9,771 bases of DNA, taken from CAZLBV01 sp964557845 (lineage in GTDB: Bacteria > Acidobacteriota > Aminicenantia > Aminicenantales > Aminicenantaceae). A model generated the notes under the pieces. The model saw only the letters and a list, made by a program, of their open reading frames with translations. It did no database searches and was not told the origin of the DNA. Of the stretch, positions 1 through 6,568 are shown in pieces. Numbering within the stretch: the first letter of the stretch is position 1; the number at the start of each line of letters is the position of its first letter. The DNA is taken from positions 1-9,771 of the forward strand of contig CAZLBV010000104.1 in NCBI GenBank assembly GCA_964557845.1. The letters run 5' to 3'. Position numbers and translations under genes: made by a program.

Positions 1-1
1 T

Positions 2-712
2 AGATGACACGGCTGCAGCGCAGGCTCCGCTTCCGGATGAGAGGGTTTCGCCCACTCCTCTTTCCCAGAAGAGAACCTCGATCTCTTTCCGGTTTAGAAC
101 CCGGATGAATTCAATGTTGATCCTTTTTGGAAAGAAAGGATGAAATTCAATTTCATATCCGATCTGGTGCCATTCGATCCGGGCCGGAAAGCGGTCGAAG
201 TAAATATCACAGTGAGGGTTGCCCAAGGAAACCAGTGTTATAGGATAGATTTTCTGGTTTATGGAGAGGGGATAGTCGATGACCTGCTCATGTTCTGTGC
301 CGTCATCAAAGGGTATGCTTTTCGAAGTGAATTGGGGGATGCCCATTTCTACCTTAAAGGTAAACTGATTATCCTTTCGTTCAATAAACTCACAGCCCCT
401 GTTCCCCACAGATGTGCGAAAAATTATTTTGGGCTTTTTGATCTTTTCCAGAAAATAAAGATAGGCCGCTGCGCATCTCAGCCCATTTCCGGAGACTTCA
501 GGTTCGGTGCCATCAGCATTGAAGATACGAAAATTAACAAATCCTTTTTCTTTATCTGTAATGTTAATGATCAAAAGTCCGTCTGCCCCAACGCCTGTGT
601 GACGCTCGCAAACACGCCTGGCCATAGCACTGGGTTCTATAATCTTTTTTGATTCGGCTTCATCAATAATAAGAAAATCATTACCTAGGGAATGGATTTT
701 CGTGAATTTCAT
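2..712 (-). CDS. dapF: Diaminopimelate epimerase homologue with Ser/Ser in place of both catalytic Cys (partial, C-terminus off the left edge)
   Basis: DapF interconverts LL- and meso-diaminopimelate in the cytoplasm, feeding lysine and peptidoglycan synthesis. The 237 visible residues align with DapF from the start: GNDF (Asn11), FNADG (Asn65), GNG-R (75-79), GNPH (Asn165, His167), RIN (Asn199), ERG-GET (Glu217, Arg218) and GSGAC (227-231). About 35-45 C-terminal residues of the usual 270-280 are cut off by the window. The odd point is at the two acid/base positions. The family has Cys just before GNG and Cys just before GSG (Cys73 and Cys217 in Haemophilus influenzae). Here both are serine (Ser74, codon TCC; Ser226, codon TCC). 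The start ATG lies inside the stop of the upstream protease gene (ATGA), with AAGGA seven bases upstream, so translation is probably coupled. The fold is secure. The reaction is less so: it may be a true DAP epimerase of a Ser/Ser subfamily or a relative acting on another amino acid. Confidence 0.88.
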   Translation of the reverse strand, partial: MKFTKIHSLGNDFLIIDEAESKKIIEPSAMARRVCERHTGVGADGLLIINITDKEKGFVNFRIFNADGTEPEVSGNGLRCAAAYLYFLEKIKKPKIIFRTSVGNRGCEFIERKDNQFTFKVEMGIPQFTSKSIPFDDGTEHEQVIDYPLSINQKIYPITLVSLGNPHCDIYFDRFPARIEWHQIGYEIEFHPFFPKRINIEFIRVLNRKEIEVLFWERGVGETLSSGSGACAAAVSS

Positions 713-2208
713 TCCGGGATCCTTAAAGTCAGCATAAATTCTTCTGAGCGGCCGGTCCTGTCTCTGCTTTCACGGCGTATCAGCATAAGGACAGCATCTC
801 CTTGATCCAATTCGTTGAGAATTTTTTCAAAATCATTTACAGATGTGATCTCTTCCCGGTTAACCTCAAGAATGATATCTCCCACAGCCAGCCCGTTTTC
901 TTCGGCAACACTATAGCGGCGGACTTCAGTGATGACAACACCCGATTCGGTTTGAAAACCATACCGGCGGGCAATTCCGGGAGTAAGTTCTGTTATGCTT
1001 ATTCCCAGATCTTTTCCTGTATCTGATTCGCTTTCCAGTTCTTCTTCAGCTTGGGCTTCTCCCACCTTAGCTTTTACAGTCATTTTTTTCTTGTCTCGTA
1101 CAATGGTGATGTCAATTTCAGTACCAGGTTTAGTGTCAGCGATCTTAAACATCAAGTCAGCGTTGTCTTTTATAGGAACTCCATTGATAGCAAGAATAAC
1201 ATCATATTTCTTTAGACCGGCTTTTTCAGCAGGGCTGTCAGGATCAATATTATTGATGACAGCTCCGTTTTTGAATTCTAGGCCTAAGACTTCCTGATAT
1301 TTGTCATCGACAGGATATATCCCTACTCCCAGCCATCCTCTGATAACCCGGCCGTTTTCTTTGAGTTGGACAACAACTTTTTGGGCCAGAGAGGAAGGAA
1401 TAGCAAAACCAATGCCGATGTTGCCGCCTGTGGCTGAATAGATCAAACTGTTGATCCCTACGACTTCTCCCCGCATATTCACCAGAGGGCCTCCGCTGTT
1501 GCCACGGTTTATGGCTGCATCGGTTTGGATGTAATCTTGAAAGTTCTGGATGTCTACTCCGGGCAGGCGCTGGCGCTCCTTAGCACTAACAATGCCCGCA
1601 GTAACCGTATGCGCGAACCCTAAGGGGTTTCCGATAGCTAGCACCCATTCCCCAACGCGCAGGACATCGGAATTCCCTAGGCTTACGAAGGGAAGATTTT
1701 CAGCCTTGACTTTTAATAAAGCCACGTCAGTTCTGGGATCTGTACCGATGACTTCAGCTTTATATTCGTTTTCTTTGAGGGTTGTGATCTTAACATCTAC
1801 GGCTTTCTCCACTATATGGTTGTTGGTCACAATAAAGCCGTCTTCACTGATGATAAAACCCGTTCCATAAGATTTAGATCTATATTCCTGTTCCCGTCCT
1901 CTGGGAATGCCGAAGAATCTATCCCAGAAATCTTCGGTATCAAAATCCAGCACCTGTCTCTTTTCGACTATAGTTACTTCTATGGCCACCACTGCAGGAC
2001 CTACATTTTCTACGATAGTAGAGAAATCCATTTCCGGCCTTCCTGTTTGAGTCGTTTGTGCAAATAAATTGGCAGAAACTTCTGCTTGTTGGGGAGCAGA
2101 GCTGAGGAATGCCTGTTTGGATCCATCCGGGTCGGACTGAAGGATGACACCAGCAGCAATCAATCCTAATAAAAAACCAATACTTATAGTAACAATGTAT
2201 TTTTTCAA
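709..2208 (-). CDS. degP/htrA-like: HtrA/Do-type periplasmic serine protease (trypsin domain plus two PDZ domains)
   Basis: This 499-residue ATP-independent protease/chaperone degrades or holds misfolded envelope proteins. Residues 5-23 form a hydrophobic N-terminal segment with no lipobox and no clear AxA cleavage site, so it may be a signal peptide or an anchor. The trypsin-like domain spans about 60-280 with the triad His131 (TNNHIV), Asp161 (RTDVALL) and Ser238 (GNSGGP). PDZ1 covers about 285-382. An acidic linker (384-400, rich in Glu/Ser) leads to PDZ2 at about 400-497. Length and architecture match DegP/DegQ. The start is TTG (2208-2206): GGAGGT lies six bases upstream at 2220-2215. 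The gene is first in a unit with the dapF homologue and overlaps it by four bases. I saw no convincing sigma-E or CpxR site upstream. DegP, DegQ and MucD-type members cannot be separated from sequence alone. Confidence 0.95.
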   Translation of the reverse strand: MKKYIVTISIGFLLGLIAAGVILQSDPDGSKQAFLSSAPQQAEVSANLFAQTTQTGRPEMDFSTIVENVGPAVVAIEVTIVEKRQVLDFDTEDFWDRFFGIPRGREQEYRSKSYGTGFIISEDGFIVTNNHIVEKAVDVKITTLKENEYKAEVIGTDPRTDVALLKVKAENLPFVSLGNSDVLRVGEWVLAIGNPLGFAHTVTAGIVSAKERQRLPGVDIQNFQDYIQTDAAINRGNSGGPLVNMRGEVVGINSLIYSATGGNIGIGFAIPSSLAQKVVVQLKENGRVIRGWLGVGIYPVDDKYQEVLGLEFKNGAVINNIDPDSPAEKAGLKKYDVILAINGVPIKDNADLMFKIADTKPGTEIDITIVRDKKKMTVKAKVGEAQAEEELESESDTGKDLGISITELTPGIARRYGFQTESGVVITEVRRYSVAEENGLAVGDIILEVNREEITSVNDFEKILNELDQGDAVLMLIRRESRDRTGRSEEFMLTLRIPE

Positions 2209-2214
2209 ATCCCT

Positions 2215-2220
2215 ACCTCC
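2215..2220 (-). promoter_or_regulatory. Strong Shine-Dalgarno fixing a TTG start for the HtrA gene
   Basis: GGAGGT on the minus strand lies six bases before TTG (2208-2206). This near-perfect anti-16S match supports the TTG over any later ATG, and the choice keeps the hydrophobic N-terminal segment intact. Confidence 0.8.
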
Positions 2221-2371
2221 GTATTTGTTCTGTTTACTTTGATTTGTGAATGATCTAAACCATAACTTAAATTAACATAATCACGTAAAAAAGACAACAT
2301 GACTTAACCTGAACTATTTATAAAAAATGCTGCTGTGCTGCCCTGGATTCAGTGAAAAAGTTGCATAGTGC

Positions 2372-2400
2372 TTTACCATTTATCATTGAAAAGTTAGAAT
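2372..2400 (+). promoter_or_regulatory. Candidate sigma-70 promoter for the tmk-PBP1A unit
   Basis: TTTACC (2372-2377), a 17-base spacer and TAGAAT (2395-2400) match the -35/-10 consensus at 4/6 and 5/6 positions. The predicted start near 2407 would leave a leader of under 20 bases that still contains the AAGGA ribosome site at 2411-2415, eight bases before the tmk ATG. A second -10-like box (TATCAT, 2381-2386) lies just upstream but lacks a well-spaced -35. No equally good promoter was found for the divergent HtrA gene in the rest of this 215-bp gap; there is only an isolated TATAAA on the minus strand. Confidence 0.4.
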
Positions 2401-2423
2401 AAGACAATCCAAGGATTCTTAAG

Positions 2424-3050
2424 ATGATACGATTAAAAAAGGGAATACTCATTGTTTTTGAAGGGATTGATGGAGCGGGAAAAACTACGCAGGCAGAAGC
2501 CTTGAGGGATAGATTGTATAAAAGGGGATTAAAGGTTTTATTCTTCCGTGAGCCTTCAGAGGGAAAGTGGGGCCGTATTATCAGACAGAAGGCTGCCCAA
2601 GAGAATTCGCTGTCTCCGGAAGAAGAATTGGACCTTTTTCAAAAGGACAGGCAGGAAAATGTCAATTTGAATTTAAAACCTGCTCTGAAAGCAAAGAATA
2701 TAGTCCTTTTAGATAGATATTATTTTTCTACCATGGCTTATCAGGGAGCAAAGGGGATCGATCCTGAGTTCATCCGGAGCCTGAACCAAAAGTTCGTGGT
2801 GGAACCGGATCTGGTTTTCATTATGGATATTGAGGCTGATAAAGGATTGAGCCGCATTCAGAACCGGAAGAACCGGGATCTTCTATTCGAACGGGAAGAT
2901 TATCTTGTCAGGGTTAGGGAGATCTTCCATAGTATCCAGGGAGAAAATATAACACATATTGATGCCCGGCTTCCCCAGCATGAAATAACAGATATCATGG
3001 AAAAAGAAATTTTAGAGTATATCGAACCCTTTATGGAGGTGGACGATTAA
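2424..3050 (+). CDS. tmk: Thymidylate kinase (dTMP kinase)
   Basis: The enzyme phosphorylates dTMP to dTDP with ATP in the cytoplasm, an essential step for DNA synthesis. The protein is 208 residues, the normal family length. The P-loop is GIDGAGKTT (14-22, Lys20). REP (42-44) carries the dTMP-phosphate-binding region. DR at 75-76 and DRY at 97-99 followed by S-x-AYQG (102-108) are family signatures. An Arg/Lys-rich LID lies at about 144-157, and the P-loop has no arginine, as in bacterial type II enzymes. Variants are present: REP is followed by SEGKWG rather than the common GGT, and DRQEN replaces the usual DR-x-x-H. This is a divergent subfamily, and specificity for another deoxynucleotide cannot be excluded. 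The start ATG has AAGGA eight bases upstream. The PBP1A gene follows after 24 bp on the same strand, so the two are probably cotranscribed. Confidence 0.88.
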   Translation: MIRLKKGILIVFEGIDGAGKTTQAEALRDRLYKRGLKVLFFREPSEGKWGRIIRQKAAQENSLSPEEELDLFQKDRQENVNLNLKPALKAKNIVLLDRYYFSTMAYQGAKGIDPEFIRSLNQKFVVEPDLVFIMDIEADKGLSRIQNRKNRDLLFEREDYLVRVREIFHSIQGENITHIDARLPQHEITDIMEKEILEYIEPFMEVDD

Positions 3051-3074
3051 GAGGAATTTTGCTATATTTAAATC

Positions 3075-5582
3075 ATGAGTTTAAGAGATGGAGTGGTTTT
3101 AAAGATCAAAAGAATTTGGTCAAAAGATAAACCTAAAGAAGAAGAGGAAGGCAAAAATGGGGGACAACCCCTAAAAGAAAAAAAATTCAACAAAAAAAAG
3201 TTTTTTTTCATTCTTCTTTGGGTAGGTCTTTTCTCGGCTGCACTGGTGATGGGAATAGCTGTAGGCGCATACAAGGCCATTCTTACAAATCTACCCTCGA
3301 TAACCCGGTTAGAGGAATTCAATCCAGATATAATAACCTATATTTTTGCGGATGATGGAGAAGTCATTGGTGAATACGCAAATCAGAAGCGTATCGAAGT
3401 GACTTATGACCAATTGCCCCAGGTGCTTATCAATGCCATTATAGCTACAGAAGATCCACGGTTTTATAAACATAAAGGGATTGATGTCCTCGGAATTTTG
3501 AGGGCGATCAGAGAGGATATTAAACTTGGGCACCGGCCCGGAAGATGGCATGGAGGAAGCACTATCAGCCAACAATTAGCGCGTGAGATTTTTTTGCACA
3601 GAGGGCAAACCATTCGGCGCAAACTAAAGGAGTGGATCCTCGCCATTCAGATCGAAAAGCGTTACAGCAAGGAAGAAATTTTAACCATGTACTGTAACCA
3701 GTTTAATCTTGGTTATGGATGTTATGGTGTGGAGGCGGCCTCTAATCTTTATTTTGATAAAAGTGTTTCAGATTTGACTCTGGAAGAGGCGGCTGTAATA
3801 ACCGGTATTTTTAGAGGCCCGAGTTATTACCTGGTTTATGATAATCCAGAAATTACCATCCAGCGCCGGAATCATGTGTTCAGGCGCATGCTGGAAGAGG
3901 GGTATATTCCCAAAGAGGAATATGACCGATTGATAGAAACACCTCTGAATGTGCTGCCTCTTCATCGGAGAGATTCTGATTTTGCCGGGCATTTCCGGGA
4001 GGAAGTCCGGAAATATCTCTACGAAAACTATGGGAGAGACGCCCTTTACCGTGAAGGTTTAAAAGTTTATACCACTCTGAATGTAGAGTACCAGAAATAT
4101 GCAGAGGAAGCCTTAAAAAAGCAGCTCTGGGTGCTTGATAAAAGGCAGGGATGGAGAGATGATAAGATCAATTTGGTTGAGAGGGGGATCGAGGAACTTG
4201 AATCTTTGGAGGAATCGATCAAAGATCCTCAATCAGAGAAATTGCTGCTTTTGACCTGGAGAAAACCAAACTTGGAGGTAGAGGATATAATCGAAGCCGT
4301 TGTCCTATCCGTAGAATCCCAGAAAGCCGTAGTTATGTTCAAAGACTATTTAGGGACCTTAACCAATAAAGATATATATACCTGGACATGGACCAGAGAT
4401 TTAAGGAAGCTTATTAAACGGGGAGATGTTATCCATATTCAGGTTGAAAAAACCGATGAAGAAAAAAGGGAATTCACTGCTTTGCTCGATCAAGAGCCTT
4501 TACTGGAAGGGGCCTTCTTGTGTATCGAGCCTCAGACTGGCCAAATAAAAGCAATGGTAGGAGGGTATTCTTTTCATAGAAGCCAGTGGAATAATACAAC
4601 TCAGGCTATGCGTCAATCCGGGTCTGTGATTAAACCCTTTTTATATACGGCTGCTTTGGAAAATGGATACACTCCAGCGACAGCTATAGTGGATGAACCA
4701 ACTGATTTTGAGGATAAGTGGTCGGGAAAAATATGGTCTCCTCCCAATTACGATGAAAAATATAAGGGCAGGATAACCTTGCGTCAGGGTTTGGAAGAGT
4801 CAAGAAACATTATTACCGCCAAGTTGCTCAATTATATTTCACCGCAAACTGGTGTTCAGTACTGCCGTAAATTCGGAATAACCTCTCCTTTAAATCCTTA
4901 TTTGAGCCTGGCATTGGGAGCTTTTGAGATAAAGATGATCGAACTGGTATCAGCTTTTACTACATTTCCCAATAAGGGAGTACGCGTAAAACCTTATTAT
5001 ATATCCCGGATCGAAGATAATGACGGAAATGTGCTTGAGGAAAGCATGGTCGAATCTGAGGAGGTTATCTCTCCTCAAATAGCCTATATCATGACATCTT
5101 TGCTCCAAGGTGTGGTTCAAAGGGGAACAGCAACTTCAGCGCGGAGACTGGAGAAACCGATCGGAGGAAAAACAGGAACTACCGATGGCCATACTGATGC
5201 CTGGTTTATAGGGTTTACTCCTTCGCTTTGTGCCGGTACGTGGGTTGGTCATGATAAGGAAAAAAAGACCATTGGGCCAAGACAATCAGGAGCGGTTGCG
5301 GCTCTCCCTGTCTTTATAGACTTTATGCAGCATATTATCGATGCGGAAAAACAGGCTGCAGAGGACAATGGAACAGAGATCGAAGAAGAGGTTTATGAGA
5401 TGCCTCCTAATCTTGAATTTGAAAACATCGATTACCGTACCGGTTTGTTAGCGACTCCTATCTGTCAGCATATTATCCGGGAAGTCTTCATCCAGGGCAC
5501 AAAGCCTAATCGGTTTTGTTCTTATGAGGATCATATGTTGGCCCTGGATTATTACAACACTATGAAAAAAAGAGAAGATTAA
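3075..5582 (+). CDS. mrcA/ponA-like: Penicillin-binding protein 1A (bifunctional glycosyltransferase/transpeptidase)
   Basis: Class A PBP that polymerises lipid II into glycan strands and cross-links stem peptides. The 835 residues are within family range. A charged cytoplasmic tail (1-43) with a KKK-FFF boundary precedes one membrane segment (about 43-66). The GT51 domain (about 80-285) shows the catalytic glutamate in ATEDPRF (Glu126), GGSTISQQLAR (160-170), RKLKEW (182-187) and the NQ-F-LGYG-YGVEAA region (208-222). An OB-like insert spans about 380-475. The transpeptidase domain has SVIK (Ser517 nucleophile, Lys520), SRN (576-578) and KTGTT (699-703). A short acidic C-terminal extension follows about 755. 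Stop TAA at 3069-3071 lies in frame just upstream, so ATG 3075 is the earliest possible start. Its only ribosome-site-like GAGGA (3051-3055) is 19 bases away, unusually far. It lies 24 bp downstream of tmk, probably in one transcript. Confidence 0.96.
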   Translation: MSLRDGVVLKIKRIWSKDKPKEEEEGKNGGQPLKEKKFNKKKFFFILLWVGLFSAALVMGIAVGAYKAILTNLPSITRLEEFNPDIITYIFADDGEVIGEYANQKRIEVTYDQLPQVLINAIIATEDPRFYKHKGIDVLGILRAIREDIKLGHRPGRWHGGSTISQQLAREIFLHRGQTIRRKLKEWILAIQIEKRYSKEEILTMYCNQFNLGYGCYGVEAASNLYFDKSVSDLTLEEAAVITGIFRGPSYYLVYDNPEITIQRRNHVFRRMLEEGYIPKEEYDRLIETPLNVLPLHRRDSDFAGHFREEVRKYLYENYGRDALYREGLKVYTTLNVEYQKYAEEALKKQLWVLDKRQGWRDDKINLVERGIEELESLEESIKDPQSEKLLLLTWRKPNLEVEDIIEAVVLSVESQKAVVMFKDYLGTLTNKDIYTWTWTRDLRKLIKRGDVIHIQVEKTDEEKREFTALLDQEPLLEGAFLCIEPQTGQIKAMVGGYSFHRSQWNNTTQAMRQSGSVIKPFLYTAALENGYTPATAIVDEPTDFEDKWSGKIWSPPNYDEKYKGRITLRQGLEESRNIITAKLLNYISPQTGVQYCRKFGITSPLNPYLSLALGAFEIKMIELVSAFTTFPNKGVRVKPYYISRIEDNDGNVLEESMVESEEVISPQIAYIMTSLLQGVVQRGTATSARRLEKPIGGKTGTTDGHTDAWFIGFTPSLCAGTWVGHDKEKKTIGPRQSGAVAALPVFIDFMQHIIDAEKQAAEDNGTEIEEEVYEMPPNLEFENIDYRTGLLATPICQHIIREVFIQGTKPNRFCSYEDHMLALDYYNTMKKRED

Positions 5583-5592
5583 ATCAGAAGTA

Positions 5593-5615
5593 AGAAGATA
5601 GAATATAGAAGATAG
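5593..5615. repeat. Short purine-rich direct repeat (AGAAGATAG x2) in a convergent gap
   Basis: AGAAGATAG occurs at 5593-5601 and again at 5607-5615, inside an almost pure A/G/T tract just after the PBP1A stop. The gap of 145 bp between two convergent genes (5583-5727) contains nothing else I can name. A 5-6 bp GC stem (5626-5631 with 5654-5659) lacks a following T-run, so I do not call a terminator. Confidence 0.4.
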
Positions 5616-5727
5616 CTAAGAACGGCGGCGTACGAGTAACCTGGATTATTCAAGCGCCGAGCATCCTTTGAAAACCCAAATCTGCCTGGATCATCAGCAA
5701 TTTTTATGAATAATTCAGACTTTTGGT

Positions 5728-6465
5728 TCAGCCTAGGAAGAGTTTTACAGCCATAATAGAAATTGTGATCGCTAATACGATCCTAATAAACTTTTCTCCT
5801 CCCTTTACAACCGCACGAGCTCCCCACCATCCTCCGATAGAATTTCCGGCTGCCAGTACAAGTCCGTATTTCCAGACCACATTTCCCGTTAATATAAAGA
5901 CCAGAAGTGCGGGCACTGTATAAACTAGAATGATAAAAACCTTGTGCATATTGACTAAAACCAGGTTGACCCTTAATAAATGATAAAGAGCAGCCATCAA
6001 TAAAAAACCCACTCCAACCTGGATAAAACCGCCGTAAAAACCGATCGCAAACATAGCGGGGTAAACCGACCAGTGGCTAGTTGTTGCCTGGAACCGGTTT
6101 TTATAGGAACTGGTTAAAAAAATGGAAATGACAATAAATAATAAAACCACTGCCAGAATCTTTTGAAATAGATGATGACTTACCTGTGTGGCAGCTACGG
6201 CGCCGAGAATTGCTCCCGGCAGAGTGAAAACAGCTAAGCCCAAGCTGGTTTTAAATTGATAAAATTTGTTTTTCCGGAAAGATGTAACTGCAAAAATATT
6301 CTGAAGGAGAAGAGCTATCCTATTGGTTCCATTAGCCATAGCAGAATCCATTCCCATAAAGATCAAAGTAGGTAGAGTAAGGCTGGAACCGCCTCCGGCA
6401 TTTACATTGATGAAACCGGCTACAACACCAACAATAAAAAGAAGTATCAAGTTGAGAAAATCCAT
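5728..6465 (-). CDS. TauE/SafE (DUF81) family membrane permease
   Basis: A 245-residue inner-membrane protein, mostly hydrophobic, with about eight membrane-spanning segments in two related halves. The family moves sulfur-containing organic anions such as sulfite, sulfoacetate or taurine-derived products, but many members have no known substrate. The N-terminal half has the glycine-rich signature NAGGGSS (22-28), followed by ANGTNR (44-49). The second half repeats it as a GG-x-x-x-x-G-G-F loop (145-154), with NMHK at 172-175 and GGWWGAR at 211-217. Length is typical. No sulfur-metabolism gene is nearby, so the substrate cannot be inferred from context. The ATG at 6465 has no clear Shine-Dalgarno. 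It lies 103 bp downstream of the FecR-domain gene on the same strand, with a candidate promoter of its own between them. Confidence 0.85.
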   Translation of the reverse strand: MDFLNLILLFIVGVVAGFINVNAGGGSSLTLPTLIFMGMDSAMANGTNRIALLLQNIFAVTSFRKNKFYQFKTSLGLAVFTLPGAILGAVAATQVSHHLFQKILAVVLLFIVISIFLTSSYKNRFQATTSHWSVYPAMFAIGFYGGFIQVGVGFLLMAALYHLLRVNLVLVNMHKVFIILVYTVPALLVFILTGNVVWKYGLVLAAGNSIGGWWGARAVVKGGEKFIRIVLAITISIMAVKLFLG

Positions 6466-6503
6466 AATAATTTCAAACCAGTATGATAATCAATTAAACC
6501 TGA

Positions 6504-6532
6504 ATGATACTTTATCTGAAGAATTCAGTAAA
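6504..6532 (-). promoter_or_regulatory. Candidate sigma-70 promoter for the TauE/SafE permease
   Basis: On the minus strand, TTTACT (6532-6527), a 17-base spacer and TATCAT (6509-6504) match consensus at 4/6 and 5/6. The expected start near 6497 gives a leader of about 32 bases. It has the same TTTAC-17 style as the promoter proposed ahead of tmk, which adds some support. It would let the permease be expressed independently of the upstream FecR-domain gene. Confidence 0.4.
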
Positions 6533-6568
6533 GGAAGGAATTATTTAAAATTTATAAAGGGAGGGTTG

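Noticed and set aside
140..652. Plus-strand open frame of 170 codons at the left end
   Set aside because: It lies antisense to the dapF homologue, whose minus-strand frame gives a clear family match. The plus-strand product has no recognisable features.
3192..3208. A8-G-T8 perfect inverted run inside the PBP1A gene, possible slippage site or terminator
   Set aside because: It encodes the normal KKK-FFF boundary before the membrane helix, the frame continues intact, and the A-T stem with a one-base loop would be weak.
5626..5659. GC stem (CGGCG/CGCCG) between convergent genes as a bidirectional terminator
   Set aside because: The loop is about 24 bases and there is no adjacent T-run on either strand.
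6516..6528. CTGAA-GAA-TTCAG hairpin between the FecR-domain and permease genes, possible terminator
   Set aside because: Only five mostly A-T pairs, no T-run on either side, and it falls within the spacer of a plausible promoter.
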